A stretch of DNA of 64,000 bases from Lichenostomus cassidix (GCA_008360975.2 VLJF02000033.1:1-64000), one strand, 5' to 3'; shown: positions 32,192-44,651, counted from the first letter of the stretch. A program made the numbers and translations. Notes: generated by a model from the letters alone, not told the origin.

Positions 32192-32873
32192 ACTGGGGAA
32201 TGAGATCCTGGAGAGCAGCTGTGGGAAGGAACCTGGAGGTCCTGGTCAATGTCCAGTTGGATCTGAGTCAGCAGTGCCCTGGCAGCCAGGAGACCCAGCA
32301 TCACTGGCCTGGGCACGGAGGGGATTGTCCTTCTCTGCTTTGTACTGGGGCAGCCTCACCTCGAGTCCTGGGGGAAGATTTGGGCACCAAAACATAAAAA
32401 AGACATTAAGCCATTGCAGAGCATCCAAATGAGGCCACAAGGATGGGAAGGATCTGGAGGGGAAGTTTTATGACGAGCAGCTGAGGTCACTTCATCTGTT
32501 CAGCTGGAGAAGAGAAGACTGAGGGGAGACCTCACTGAGCTCTTCAACATCTTCCCAAGGGGAAGCACAGAAGCTGACCTCTTCACTCTTGTGATGAGTG
32601 GCAGGACTTGAGGAAACAGCTGGAACTGAGTCAGGGAGGTTTAGGTGAGGTATCAGGAAAAGGTTTTTACCCCAGAGGTTGGTCAGGCACTGGAACAGGC
32701 TCCCCAGGGAAGCGGTCACAGCTCCAAGCTTGTCTGAGCTCAAGGAGTGTCTGGACAATGCTCTCAGCCCATAGTGGGATTGTTGGAGTGTCCTGTGCAA
32801 GGCCTGGAGTCGGACTTGATGATCCTGATGGGTCCCTTCCAACTCAGCCTACTCACTGATTCTATGAACTCCC
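32192..32873 (+). mobile_element. CR1 LINE, 3' UTR part
   Basis: This resumes exactly at the duplicated ACTGG and carries the standard CR1 3' sequence: GGAGACCTCACTGAGCTCTTCAACATCTTCCC, CCAGAGGTTGGTCAGGCACTGGAACAGGCTCCCC, then CCTTCCAACTCAGC and the terminal ATTCTATGA. (Each phrase is a run of several short known words.) It completes the + strand CR1 begun at 24840. Confidence 0.92.
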
Positions 32874-33052
32874 TGCTCTGCCCCAAGACTTGTGCTCAGC
32901 TTCCCTGATTCACCCACTGGAGAAGGGACAGCTGTGCCCATGGGAACAAAACCCACTAAAAGTCTGGTTCACACAAGAGACTGCACCAGGTGAACCGGAA
33001 AAGGGAGCAGATCAGGCCCCCTCACTCTTTTTTCTCTGTTTTCCCTGCCTCT

Positions 33053-33057
<5 letters not shown>

Positions 33058-33107
<50 letters not shown>
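33058..33107. repeat. (CT)n microsatellite
   Basis: About 25 uninterrupted CT dinucleotides. Confidence 0.97.
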
Positions 33108-33110
<3 letters not shown>

Positions 33111-33439
33111 TTTTTTGTTTGCCCAGCTCCAACCCATCCACACAGCAGCATCAACATGGGGTTGAAGCACTGGATATATTCTTTATTTCCTGCCCTGGCT
33201 GTGCCTGGGCAAAGCACATCTCTCCTGTTCTATCCCGTTCTCAGGATGAACTGTGTGGTGGGACTGGGGGTATTGTGGAGCTGTGCCGTGCCTTGTAAGC
33301 CAACACCCCGGAGGAGTTTGTGGTAGGAGCAGAGACCTCACGGAAGTGTTGGGTACAGCAAAACGTAAGAGTTCCTCACATGTGTCGGGGTCTTTGTTCA
33401 TCTTCATGGGAATTTATAACAAACATCACATCCCTACTC

Positions 33440-33630
33440 GGAGGTCATGACAGGGGTCCTGGGGCTGCCCCCATCCTCCAGACTACTGGGGGTCCCCCCT
33501 CTACAGGCCCACTGTTTCAGAATCCCAGGATTCCCTGCTCTCTGGGTTGCTGGGGGTCCCAGAGGTTACCCCTCTCCAAGGTTCCCCCTCTCTGAGCTGT
33601 TAGTGGTCCTGTGGTCCCGAAGGTCTCCCC
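33440..33630 (-). pseudogene. Zinc-finger gene intron 1 remnant, distal part
   Basis: On the minus strand this repeats the distinctive intron pattern (GAGAGGGGGAACCTTGGAGAGG, GACCCCCAGCAGCC-type phrases) found after the first exons of the two + strand zinc-finger genes (43860-44340 and 53260-53560). It continues the stretch at 34590-35452 and is separated from it by an LTR. No second exon or finger exon follows toward lower coordinates. Confidence 0.6.
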
Positions 33631-34586
33631 TGTGAGAGACTGGAATGTTCTGGGTTAATGGCTCAAACAACTGGCCATTTGCAAAAGCGGGGGCGGGGGG
33701 GGGGCTTTGCTGATTATGTGCAAGGGAACAGCCCAGCTGCAGAGGGTGTGAGCCCCAGAGGATGACCACGACAAATCAACCTTTGTTTAGCAAGAAGTTG
33801 AGTTTTGAGCCAGATAAGGGAAGAGGTCTACAAGAAGCTGATCCAGGGAGGTGGGACACTGCTTTTGATGAGGGTAATTTCATCCCTTACACAACTGGCT
33901 CAGTTGTAAAAATTCCCCCTTCCCTGAGGGACACACTGAGACATTCAGACATAGGGCTGAACGTTTTCATCCCTTCTGATGAGGCATAATTAGCTCAGCT
34001 ACAATGACTGAGAGACAGCTGTCATGTCTTAATAGGTGTCATAAACCATCAAAGATCCTTGAAGTGCCCCAGACTCATTTCTGGGGCCTTCCACCAGAGG
34101 ACTGCACATGATCCAGTGTTGCAACAAACCCACAGTGTTGTAACAGACAGTGCAAACTCCCCCTTCCACGGCAAGTACATGGACCTTCCTACATAAACCC
34201 AAGTGTATATTAAGCCATCGAACTTCGTGTTTCATGGGCTTCAACACACCCCTCCCTGCCCCACCCCCAACAAATCAAGACTGTGACCATCACTTTGACC
34301 AATACACATCAAAATTGCAACAATCAAGTCTCATGTCTGGATCCACAGATGGTTATACCTTTCTACTCTTATCCTTTCTTTGCCTTTTTTTTTTACGTGT
34401 TGTTTTTTTGCTTTTACATTGTTGCATTTCTGTAGGGTTGGATAAGAATAATCAAAACAGCTGCCTACCTCCTTCCCATTGCATCCAAACTGTTCTAAAA
34501 AAAAACCAAAACTACAAAAGACAGATACATAGATAGGCAGACAGACAGATAAATACCAGTATTATCTGAAGAGGAGGGTTGTAACA
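33631..34586 (+). mobile_element. Diverged relative of family A LTR
   Basis: It begins TGTGAGAGACTGGAATG and ends GTTGTAACA. It keeps the family A layout: AAACCATCAAAGA near 34042, GTGTATATTAAGCCAT near 34203, and GACCATCACTTTGACCAA then TGGATCCACAGATGGTTATA near 34340. It is much more diverged than the other copies, so it is an old or separate subfamily. Its insertion splits the zinc-finger intron remnant. Confidence 0.7.
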
Positions 34587-34589
34587 ACC

Positions 34590-35452
34590 CTGCTCCAGGG
34601 CCCCCCCTCTCTAGGCCCCTGGGGGTTCCCTGTCGTCAGGGTTCCCTTTTCAGCATATCGGGGATCCAAGGGCTCCCCACCTCTCCAGGCTCCTTCCTTC
34701 ACCAGGTTCCCTCCTTCTCTTAGGTCCCTTCTCTCAGGGCTACAAGGCGATCCCCCTCTCCAAACTGCTGGGGGTCTCCCCTCTCCATGCTTCCCCCTTT
34801 CAGGGCTCCCCCTCCCCTCCAGGCTTCCAGAAGTTTTCCCTCTCCAGGCTCCCTATTTCAGGGGCCAGGGAGTCCCGGGACGCCCCCCTCTTCAGGCTCC
34901 CTCCTCTCCGGGCTCCCTCCTCTCCAATCTTCTTCCGCCTCCAGGCTGCTACGGGTCCTCAAACTTCGGTATTGCCCCTCTCCACTGTCCCCATTCTGGG
35001 GGTTCCAGAGCTCCCACACCCCATCCGGCTCTCCCCAAAACCAGTATCATAACCCACTCCCATCCCGCCGTCAGCATCGGGCCACCGCCGTGCAGCTCTG
35101 GGCTGACAATGGAGGCGGCGGTGCCGGGCGCGGGAAGGCCAAGCCCCACGGCGCGGGGTGATCCCCCGCCCGCGGCCGTGTTGCCGCCGCCGCCAGAGGG
35201 ACCATCCTCCCAGAAGAGCACCTCCTGCGGACCCCGCAATATTCCCCCAGGGGCCATCTGAGGTTCAGCTTTGGAATCCTGCAAGAACCAAGCATTCCCC
35301 CACCCCCCCAAAAAAAACCCAAAACAGAGACCGGCCCCAAGATATCCGGGGTGAACTTGAAATATCTCCCCCCATCCAAAAACCCTTCCAGGGACACCCA
35401 ACCCCAACCCCACCCCAAGATCCTTCACATCCCGCTCCCTCTCCCCGGTCAC
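34590..35452 (-). pseudogene. Zinc-finger gene intron 1 remnant, proximal part
   Basis: Minus-strand intron sequence directly downstream of the exon 1 donor at 35452-35451. It shows the same G-rich, GAGAGGGGGA-containing pattern as the intact genes. Parts are CpG-rich (35080-35200). Confidence 0.6.
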
Positions 35453-35720
35453 CTGCGGGATGTGAGGGTGGAGGCGATGCTCCAGCGGGGACTGGCCAGT
35501 GGGGCAGCGGAAACACTGATCGGGGGACCTGCGAGCTTCGTCCTTTTCCGCTTCCTGCTCCTCCTCCTTCTCCCGCTTCTTTTCCTCCTTTTGCTCTTCA
35601 TTCTTCATCCCTTCTCCTTCTCCTCCGTAATCTCGCCTCCTTCTCTTCTTACCTCCATCCCTTCTCCCGCTCCTTCTTCATCCTTCCTCCTCCATTCTTT
35701 CTCCTCCTCCCCGCACAACC
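35453..35720 (-). pseudogene. Orphan first exon of a C2H2 zinc-finger gene
   Basis: On the minus strand a purine-rich (GAG/AAG) exon ends CACATCCCGCAG followed by the donor GTGACCGGGG, matching the exon 1 / donor junctions at 43488 (CATCCCGCAG, GTGAGCGGGG) and 53091 (CATCCGGCAG, GTGACCGGGG). It is followed by the same kind of intron, but no fingers exist downstream in this orientation. It is therefore a truncated gene copy or a surviving promoter/first exon. The upstream edge is approximate. Confidence 0.6.
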
Positions 35721-36059
35721 AGCGCCCACCCTTCCCCCCCAAACCCCTTGCATCCCGCAGGAGGAACTGGGATGGAGCTTGGGCAGGTCGGGATGGGCAG
35801 CGCTGGCCTCTTGGCTGCTTCCACCAGCTGTACCAGAAGGGGAAAAGAAGAGGAAAAAAGAGAAAACTGATGAATGGAGATAAAATCTGGGGGGTTGTGG
35901 CCTCCCTGACTGAGGACTTCCACTCCTTTGGGCTCATCTCAGGAGCCTGGAGATCTTGGAGGAGGGAATGCAGAGATGGATGGGGGATCCCAAGGGATTT
36001 TGGAGGCAGGATGAGTAGCTATATGAACCCCTTCCTGGAGCTCAGCAGAGTCTAGCTCA

Positions 36060-36350
36060 CAGAGGCCCAAGTGCTTCTGGGGGCCTGGGCTTGAGACTTG
36101 TCACCACGTCCTACTTCAGGTGATAGTTCTGGTGGGACCTTGGCTCCCTGTAGCTCTTCCTGCAGCCAGAGAACTTGTAGGGACCTGCTCCATATGGGTC
36201 CTACAGGTGTTCCAAGAGCTTTGGGCTCACAGTGAAGTGCTTCCCATAGTTTTGGCATCCATAGGGTCTCCCCAGTGTGGATCAGCTGGTGCTTGATGAG
36301 GTTGGAGCTTTTTCCAAAGCTTTTGCTGCAGTCCTAGACCATGTAGGATC
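36060..36350 (-). pseudogene. Degenerate C2H2 finger remnant
   Basis: Minus-strand sequence reads DCSKSFGKSSNLIKHQLIHTGE, a nearly standard finger (22 residues, first 20 shown are the finger core), then a one-base frameshift, a decayed finger (CQNYGKHFT-like) and another odd one (GCRKSYREPRSHQNYH). Stops occur upstream and downstream. An LTR begins at 36351 and removed whatever lay upstream. It may be the 3' end of a minus-strand zinc-finger gene lying head-to-tail with the exon at 35453-35720. Confidence 0.65.
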
Positions 36351-37263
36351 TGGTGGTGGGTTGACCCTGGCTGGATGCTGGGTGCCACCAAAACCACTCT
36401 GTCCCTGCTCTCCACATCTGGACATGGGAGAGAAAATATAAGGAAAGGCCCAGGAGCTGAGAGAAAGACCAGGAGAGATCCCTCACCGACCACTGTCACA
36501 GGCAAAACAGACTCAGCCTGGAACTAGGAACTGAATTTATTACCAACCAAATCAGAGCAGGATAATGAGAAATAAAATAAATCCCAAAACCTCCTTCTCC
36601 CTATCCCATCCTCCTTCCCAGGCTCTCCCACCTTCCTCCAGCAGTGTAAGGAGATGGGAATGGGGGTCACAGTTCATCACACCTTGTTCCTGCTGCTGTT
36701 CAGGCAAAGGAGTCAGAGTCCTTCCCCTGCCCCAGCATGGGTCCCCCACAGAGCCACAAGTCCTTCAAGCAATCCTGCCCCAGTATGGCCTCTTCTCTTT
36801 CTCTCTACAGGTCTGCAGGTCCTTGCAGGGTGTCTGACCCAGCATGGTGTTCCCAAGTCATCACACCCTTCTTTTTAGGCATCCACCTGCTCCAGTATGG
36901 ACTTCCCACTGGTTCACAACCCTCATCCAATCTCAAGGGAATCTCTCTCCTGCCACCTGGAGCAGCTCTTGATCCTCCTTCTCCACTGACTGTGGTGTCT
37001 GCAGAGCTGTTCCTCTCACATACTCTCACTCTGCTCTTCTCTGTACCCAATTCCATCTGTACAGGAATTTTTTTCCTTCTTAAATATATTATCACTACCA
37101 TCTCTGATGGGCTTGGCCTTGACCAACAGTGGGTCCATCCTGGAACTGGTTGCTGCCATTGGTTCTACTGGACATGCGAGAAGATTCTGACAACTTCACA
37201 CATTAGCCACTCCTGTAGCCCCCCATCTTCACTACCAGAAGCTGGCCATGAAAACTCAATACA
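36351..37263 (-). mobile_element. ERV-L-type LTR (family L), complete
   Basis: On the minus strand it runs from TGTATTGAGTTTTCATGGCC to CAGGGTCAACCCACCACCA. It holds TATTTAAG (near 37081), the GTGTGAGAGGAACAGCTCTG module and an ATTATCCTGCT...AATAAA-type tail (near 36560-36530). At 913 bp it is the only full-length copy of this family here and serves as reference for 42301, 50769 and 54978. No target duplication was confirmed. Confidence 0.75.
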
Positions 37264-39241
37264 GTCCCCTTGTTTCCATGAGGCCCTGAAGTGTCACAAT
37301 GTCCCCTGGGCACCAGGAGACCCTGCAGGGTTGTGAACACACCTGGTCCAGGTGGCTCAGGGGCAGCTACAGTGGAACTGCAGGTTGAACTCTGTGGGGA
37401 GCCTAGAGAGGCAAGAGGCCATGAACTGTTGACCCTTTGCACAATAAAGGGCCCAGAGGCCTGTAGGGCAGCCAAGGGATGGACACTGAGAGACACTACA
37501 GGAGCTGAGGACTCTGGAGCAAGAGTTGAGACTTGAGACTGGGGCACACATAGACTGCAAGGGGATAAAAGGAAGAGTTCCTTTGTTGGGCATCCCTCCT
37601 CAGAGGCACCAGCTCAGGCTGTTTCTGTGTTACTGCACGTGAATCAACTGCTTTATGGAATGAGACATCTGCCATGGGAAAGCTGGGGTGGAAGCAGTGA
37701 GGAAACCTGGCCTGACTGTGAGAGGGGGGGATGTGGGGAGTTCAGCAGGGTCTGTCAGAGCACTTCAGCCACCACTGTGCAGGGGCTCTGGTCAGGGAAG
37801 TGAGAGTTACTGGAAGAGGGAATATGACAGCCAGAGAGTCTCAGAATTAGCAAGACCCATTTGCCAGACCTTGAAGTTACCTTAATATGTAGATTATGTG
37901 GAGGAAGTTGTAAAATCATCCAGTGTTAAGCCCTACACTGCTTGATATCAACACTGTCCTTTCTCATGTATCTTTTGTGATGACAAAGATGTCAGGGTTT
38001 GTTTTCTAAATTAGTAACACTTTAAATTATCTGTTTATTCATTGACAGCAAAATCACGTGGGAGCAACTTCTGGTTGGCATGGTACTACAAAACTTGAGT
38101 CCCATCCTTACATTTGACTTGGCTGATGAGTGGCCTGGCTGGAGCATGGCCAAGCCAGTTAAATAAAAGTTTTAAAAAGAAAAAGGAAAATCCCTCTAAA
38201 CACAAAACTGAAGTTGAGCTCACTCCACTAGTGAATGAGCTTTCGTCCAATAAAACATAATGATGTCTCCTCCTGCCAGTTGTTGTAACTGGGTTCTCTC
38301 TTACAAGACAGCCACTTCGAAAGAAACTATTAATCTTTGGTGTGTTGTAGACATGCCTTCATTAGGTATCACACTGCACAAATTTTGTCCCTTCTTATTT
38401 CTGACTGGAAATGATGGAGATGTTTATTGGGAAGGGATTCTCTGATGCTGATCACAGCACAGTGGGAGGTTTCAGATTCCTTGGGCTACTCAAATTCTTC
38501 TCAGATGATCATTAAAATACTGTTTATTAGCTGAGCATTGCTGAAGCACTGAGTAATTTCTGAGTAATCACAATTTTCTCCTCCACCCTAACATGCTGGC
38601 TGCATTATCAGGTTATCTGATCCATTGTATACAATAATAAATACCTTATAAATTCTCCAGTTTAGATTAAATCCCTCTTTAACAGTTCTGTGTCCCAATT
38701 AGTCCATAGGATGGAGGGAAACTAAGGAATACAGGATCACCGTATCTACTGATTAGTCATTCACAGGCATTAACATGAGCTAACAGGAAAGATTCATGAA
38801 TTTCACAGGCTACTATGTTTCAGCCATCCATGTCAGCCTTCTACTTTTAAATCTTTTCTGATGACAAGCTTCCAGCTATATCATGGTGCTTGCTGGTGGG
38901 ATATGAGTGAATGAGATGCAGATTATGAAGAAAAATTCCTTCTTATCTCCAACTATAGGAGTTTGATCTGAGGAAGGAAAAATGATATGTTTATGCAAAT
39001 GATCTAAGGCATTTTCACTGCTTAGAGTCATGCAAACCATGGGCCTTTGCAAGGGTATCATTTACGTATATGTAGACTGGATTCTCCACATGCCTGGAAG
39101 GTGATGGCTGACACTGCTCTCCACTTCCCATTTCTTTCTTATTCGGAAGGAATGATCTCTGAAGTCAATCCCAAACAGACATTTGCAATCTATTGCTTAA
39201 CAGTTGTAGTATTTCTCAGTTAGAAAAAGCACCTTGGACAG
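37264..39241. other. Intergenic sequence, no gene recognised
   Basis: Mixed composition; A/T-rich from 37900 to 39200. I see no conserved frame, RNA gene or LTR ends. This is the longest stretch of the window without an identified repeat. Confidence 0.45.
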
Positions 39242-39835
39242 TGTTGTGCTTTAACCCCATCCAGTTCCCAAACCCCTCACAGTTGCTTGCTCATTCTTCC
39301 CCCAGCAGGATCAGGGAGAGAATTGGAAGGGTAAAAGCTGGAAAACTTGTTGGTTGAGATTAAGACTGTTGAATACAGAAAGCAAAAACTGTCACACAAG
39401 CAAAGCAAAACAAGGAATTCATTCCCTGCTTTCTGTGGGCAGGCAGGTGCTCAGCACCTTTAGGGCAGCACGGCCCTGTCCTGTGGAATGGTGGCTTGGG
39501 AAGACAAATGCCACCACTGCAAATGTCCCCCCCTGTCCTCCCTCTTCCCCCCACTTTCTGTCCTGAGCATGATGCCATAAGGTCTGGAATATCCCTTGGG
39601 TCAGCCAGGGTTACCTGTCCTGGCTGTGACCACTCCCAACTTCCCATGCACCACCACCCACTCCCAGTGTGTCCATATGAGGGGCACGAAAGGCTTTGGC
39701 TCTGGTTGAGCTCAGCAAGAACAAAGCCATGTTTGTGTTCTCAGCCCTGTGTTCAGCACAACACCAAACACAGCCCCACCACTGCCCATGCAAAGGAACC
39801 AGAGCCAACCACCCACCCCAGCCAGAGCCAGCACA
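39242..39835. mobile_element. Avian ERV LTR of the TTTAACCCC type
   Basis: It begins TGTTGTGCTTTAACCCC and ends CCAGCCAGAGCCAGCACA. It contains GCAAAGCAAAACAAGGAATTC and CTGGCTGTGACCACTCCC blocks typical of a common avian ERV-L LTR, recognised from memory. No target duplication was found, and it abuts the 3' end of a CR1. Orientation was not decided. Confidence 0.6.
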
Positions 39836-41360
39836 GGTGCTCTGAGGTCTCCACACCACCTTTCTTCTCCAGGTTGAACAGCCCCAGCCCTCTCAGCCTG
39901 TCCCGTAGAGAAGATGCTCCAGTCCTCTTATCAGCTTCATGACTTCCTCTGGACTTTCTCTGACAGTTCTAAGTCCTTCTTATGTTGGGGACACCAGACC
40001 TGTGTGCAGGATGTCCTGGGTTAATGCTAAAACTCTCTCTCCTCCAAGAGCGAAGGGCCCCGACACCCCCTCCCCCACCCACAACCGAACTTCTTAGATG
40101 GAAGTGAAGAAAAAACTATTTATTTGACAAAACCACGCAGTGTGCCCTGCAAGGCACAGGGGAAGGGGAAAACCAAGGTGAAAAGGAGTTATTCAACCTG
40201 ATTAAAAAGTCCTTTTCCTCAGACGCAGCCCCTCTCCTCCTCGTCCCCCCCGGGACCGGCTGGAGCTCCCTGGAGAGCTCTGCTGTCCTCTGGCCCTCCT
40301 GGGTCTCCAGGTGGCAAAGCAGATCGAAGAGAAGGGGTCCAAACGAGGAAAAAGAAAAAAATGGGAAAAAAAACGGGAACAGAGCTCACTCCGACCGCCG
40401 TCCAGCACGCAGTATCTGCCGAGCGACGAATCCTCCCCTGGAGCGAGGCTTGGGGAAAATGTTTTCAAAACAACCCGCGTTTCTCTCTTTGGCTGGGTGT
40501 AGTTAAAGAGACAGGACCACACATTTTTTACACATTTTTTCTTTCTTGGGCATATAAGCCAACGATAGGGGATAAAGGATTATCATAACATCAATCCAAG
40601 ACAAGGATTATAGGTGGGGTCCCACAAGGACAAAGAGACGCAAAGTCACCTCTCTCTATCTGCTGGCCACAAACCTTTGGATGCAGCCCAGAACTCCATT
40701 GGTTTCTGAGCTGGGAGTGCTCACTGCTAGCACCTGGTGAGTTTTTCATCTACCATTACCCTGAAGTCTTCTCCACAGGGCCACTCTTGATAATTTCTCC
40801 ACCCAACCTGTTGGTCTGTCTGGGATTGCCATCACACTGGTGTAGGGCCTTGCACTTCACTATGTTGAACTTCATGAGGTTTTTGTTGGCCCCAACTCTC
40901 AAGCCTATCAAGGTCCCTCTGGATGGCCCATCCCTTCCCTCCAGTGTGTGATGCACACAGTGCAATGTCATCAGCAAACATGCTGCAGGTGCCTCAATCC
41001 CTCTGTCCATGTCACTGACAAAGATGCTGAACAGTATTGGCTCCAGTATTGACCCCACTTGTCACTGGTCTCCATGTGGACAATGATTGACCACAACTCT
41101 TTGCATGCAGCCATCCAGACAGTTCTTCATCCACCAAGTGCTCCATCCATCAAATACATGTCTCTCCACTTTGGATATAATGATGTCACGCAGGACAGTG
41201 TCAAAGGCTTTGCATAAGTTTAGACAGACAACATCAGTTGCCCTGCCCCATCCACCAGTGCTGTAGCCCTGTCATAGAAGGTCACCAAATTTGTCACGCA
41301 TGGTTTCCCCTTTGTAAAGCCATGTTGGCTATCACCAGTCACCTCTTTGTTTTCCATGTC
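39836..41360 (-). mobile_element. CR1 LINE (RT to 3' UTR), split by a solo LTR
   Basis: Antisense CR1. RT-like frames run from about 41358 (SQHGFTKGKPCVTNL) through 40756 (GANKNLMKFNIVKCKALH), with stops. Then the 3' UTR complement runs down to 39836 (GGTTGAACAGCCCCAGCCCTC words). The LTR at 40012-40603 interrupts the UTR. It is 5'-truncated near 41360. Confidence 0.85.
40012..40603 (-). mobile_element. Solo LTR with 4-bp TSD AGGA
   Basis: This 592-bp block, TGTCCTGGG...CCAAGACA, is flanked by AGGA at 40008-40011 and 40604-40607 inside CR1 sequence. TTTATT at 40119-40124 gives AATAAA on the minus strand. A 4-bp duplication suits class I ERVs. Confidence 0.85.
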
Positions 41361-42300
41361 CTGGGAGCTGGGGCCAGGTGTGGGTGAGGAGCTCTTAGGT
41401 GAGCCCAGACCCACAGTGTGGGGAATGGGAGGGGGCTGGGATCTCAAACAGAGTTCAGGGTGCAGCTGGGGATTGGAGGTACTATGGAAAAGGCACAGGG
41501 GGAGGGTGGGAGGGTGGAAAAGAGCGAATGAGCTGGTATGAAGGGAGGGGTCCCATGACATCCTCCCTACCTGTCTCAACAGTTCCCTGGATTGCTCAGG
41601 GTGGAGCTGCAGTCAGATGCAGGGGTGGGGGGATTCATGCTGGGACTCATCATCCTTCCTCTACTGCCACAAGGTGAGCAGGAGGCGGAGGAACAGGGGG
41701 CATTCCTGGAGTGTCTCCTGTGCATGGGGAGTGCCCCAGCTCTGAGGTTGACCAGGGAGCCAGGCTCAAAATTTTGATGGTTGGTTATTCAGATTGCTCT
41801 TACCACCTCTTGAGTCCACCTCCCAAAATCAAGTAAGCCCAGGGATTGCTCCCACACAACAAGTGCCAGGACAAAAAGCTGTTGCTGGCCTTTCCCTCCA
41901 CTGGGTGGCTATCATCTGCACAGCAGCAATGGGCTTAGGTGTTGTACTTCCTACGGAAAGGCACTGTCATCCACTTCAGGAGCCCACCAACAGAATTTGG
42001 TGCCATCAGGTTCTCATTCATCATCTGTGCAAAAAGCAGGGCCTGCACTAATCATAGATACCCGTCTCCACTTCTCTGTCTCTCTTGCCATCCTGGTGCC
42101 TCTCCCCATCCCTCTCTGGTTCCCAGGATCCCATTTTCTGGCTCTTTCTCTAGCTCCTTCTCTCCTCCCTCCTGCTTTTCTCTTCTCTCTTTTCTTTCTG
42201 TCCTGCTGGACAAATGAGGCAGCCCAGGTGGGACCTATGAAGTGAGGGGTGGCCTGACCAATAGTTCCAGAGGGGCTTTCAGGGTTCTTTCATTAGTGCC
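41361..42300. other. Intergenic sequence, no gene recognised
   Basis: A GC-rich start (41360-41720) is followed by C/T-rich sequence (42060-42220). Frames are short and unconserved. No splice-supported exon was found. Confidence 0.4.
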
Positions 42301-43065
42301 TGTATTGGGTTTGTGTGGCTAGGTTTTAGTGATGGGGAGGCTACAGGGGTGGCTTCTACAAGAAGCTGCCAGAAGCTTCCCCTGAAGCCAACACCAGCTG
42401 TCTCCAGGATGGATATGCTGCTAGCCAAGGGTGGGTAAAACAGAGATGGCAGGAACACTGCTGGGATAAGGGATTTAAGTAGGAAAAATTATTGGGCAGA
42501 TGGAATTGGATCCAGAGAAGAGCAGAGTGAGAACATGAGAGAAGAGCAGCTCTTTAGACATCCAGGGCAGTGCAGAAGGAGGGGCAGGAGCTGCTCCAGG
42601 TGCTGGAGCTGAGATTGCCCTGCAGCCCCTGGAGGAGCCCACCCCGGAGCAGGGAGAAGGCTGAAAAGAAGGCTGTGAGCCCATGGGAAGCCTGTGCTGG
42701 AGCAGCCTCCCTGCAGGGCCCTGGGGATCCCTGGAGAGAGGAGCCCAAGCTGAAGCAGCTTTGCTGGAAGGACTTGTGGCCCTGTGGGAGACCCACACTG
42801 GAGCAGGAGAAGGACTTCGAGTCCTCTGCCTGAGCAGCAGGAGGAACAAGTCGTGATGAACTGACTGTGACCCCCATTACCTGCACCCCTGGAGGAAGGC
42901 GGGAGAGCCCGGAAAGGAGGGAGGGGATTGGGGAAGGCGTTTATAAGATCTATTTTACTTTTCATTATCCTGCTAAGATTTTGATAGGTTAATTAATTAA
43001 TTTGAGTAATTAATAAATAAATTAATTCAATTCCTATCCCCAAGTTCAGTCTGTTTTGACTTTGA
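42301..43065 (+). mobile_element. Family L LTR, 3'-truncated
   Basis: It begins TGTATTGGGTTTGTGTGGC and carries the shared modules GAGAAGAGCAGCTCTT, CCTGCAGCCCCTGGAGGAGCC and TTATCCTGCTAAGATTTTGAT, ending with A/T-rich AATAAATAAATTAATT at about 43015. The last ~100 bp present in the 36351 copy are missing. Confidence 0.75.
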
Positions 43066-43124
43066 GTGCCGTCCCTGGCCCGGCCGGTGCTGCTGATGCA
43101 TCCAGCACACGGACAGCCCTCCTG

Positions 43125-43235
43125 GCTGAGAGGGCTCTGCTGATCCAACTGGGCATCTATCAGGACCCCCAGGCCCCTTCCCGCAGCTGCTCTCCAGCCT
43201 CTCCTTCCCCAGCCTATGCGCACAGCCAGGGTTCC
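43125..43235 (-). mobile_element. CR1 LINE fragment
   Basis: Antisense CR1 words in order: CATCTATCAGGACCCCCAGG, CCGCAGCTGCTCTCCAGCC. It adjoins the first exon of the zinc-finger gene downstream. Confidence 0.6.
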
Positions 43236-43239
43236 TGGA

Positions 43240-43488
43240 AGAGGAGGAGGAATAGAAGAAGAAGGGATGAAGAAGAAGAAGCAGGGGGAGGACGGATGAA
43301 GGACAAGGAGGAAGAGTAAGGATTCAGCAAAAAGAGAAGTAGCCAGCGGAGAAGGAAGGGAAGAGAAGAAAGAGGAGGAGGAGGAGCAGGAATAGGGGCA
43401 GGAAGAGGAGGAGCCACAAATCCACCGCCCTTTGTAACTGCAGCACGCCCGCCCTGGGAGCGTCGCTACTCCCCTCCGCATCCCGCAG
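43240..43488 (+). other. 5' UTR exon of zinc-finger gene 1
   Basis: A purine-rich (GAGGAGG/GAAGAAG) exon ends TCCGCATCCCGCAG with donor GTGAGC at 43489, homologous to the exon ending at 53091. Intron 1 (43489-44624) contains the family-specific G-rich phrases. The upstream edge and transcription start are not determined. Confidence 0.55.
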
Positions 43489-44651
43489 GTGAGCGGGGAA
43501 GGGGAGCTCGCCGCAAATATCATGGGGGGTTGCTGGGAGAGTTTTTCTGGGAGGGGCATCTTTGGATCTTCCGGGACTCCAAAGCTGAGCCGGAAATGCC
43601 CCTTGGGGGGATATTGGAGGGTCCCCAGGAGGCGGGGGTTTTTGGGGTGGTCCCAGTAGCTGCTGTTGGAGGAGACCCGGCGGTGAGTGGGGGTATGCCG
43701 AGTTCCCGGAGCCGCGGTGGGGTTGGTCTTCCTGGGTCAGGCCCCGCCGCCTCCATTGTCAGCCCGCCCTCGTGGCGATCGCCTGGTACTGGCGGGGGGT
43801 GGGACACGGGCTTTGGGGGCCCTTCGGAAGAGCCGAGGTGTATGGGGGGAGCCCCGGAGAGGGGAGACTGGAGAGGGACAATACCAGAGCTGGGGGACCC
43901 CCAGCAGCCTGGGAGGGGGTTACCCCAGGACGCAGAAACGGAGGACCCAGAGAGGGGGGACTGCCGGCAGTCAGGAGAAGGGGATGGGTTGGAGAGGGCT
44001 CCCCCAAGGAACTCTAAAGTGGAAAACCCAGAGCAGGGGGAACTCTGGAACCTCCAGCATCTTGAAGCAGAGAGTCAGGGGAGAAGACACCCACAGGACT
44101 CCCAAAAGCCCCGGTATCCCTAAGCAGGGGGACCTTGGAGAGGGGGGAGCCCACTGGACCCCCAGCAGCCCAGAGAAGAGCGACCTCCAGAATCCCAAAG
44201 GGGGGAGACTTCTGGGATTCTCCAGACCCTTGGCATCCCAGAGAGTGGGGATCCCCAATACACGGAGGACCACCAGCAGCCTGGAAAAGGGGCCCACTGA
44301 AACACCAAAGTGGAGAGACCAGAGAGGGGGAACTCCTGGGAGATTTTTCTTTGGCAGAATCTTGATCTTTTGAAGTTTTTGGGTGGTGAATCTTAGTATT
44401 TTGGTGATTTTTCTTTTGCTAAATCTTGGTGGTTTGTAGTTTTTGGGGCTGAATTTCATATTTTAGAGAGTTTTTTGGCTGAATCTTGGGGTTTGGGGGG
44501 CTGTGTCTTAGTGTTTTGGAGGTTTTTTGTAGAGACAAGATGCCCAGTGACTTCTAAAGATGGATTTGGCCAGGAGGAATCTCCAATCCAGCACATTCAC
44601 ATCTTGTTTTTTCCCCCAAAACAGGATTTCTCATTCCCAAACTTTGGCTGG

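Noticed and set aside
35158..36055. Two overlapping + strand frames of more than 230 residues
   Set aside because: They lie antisense to the orphan zinc-finger first exon and its GC-rich intron; no conserved domain.
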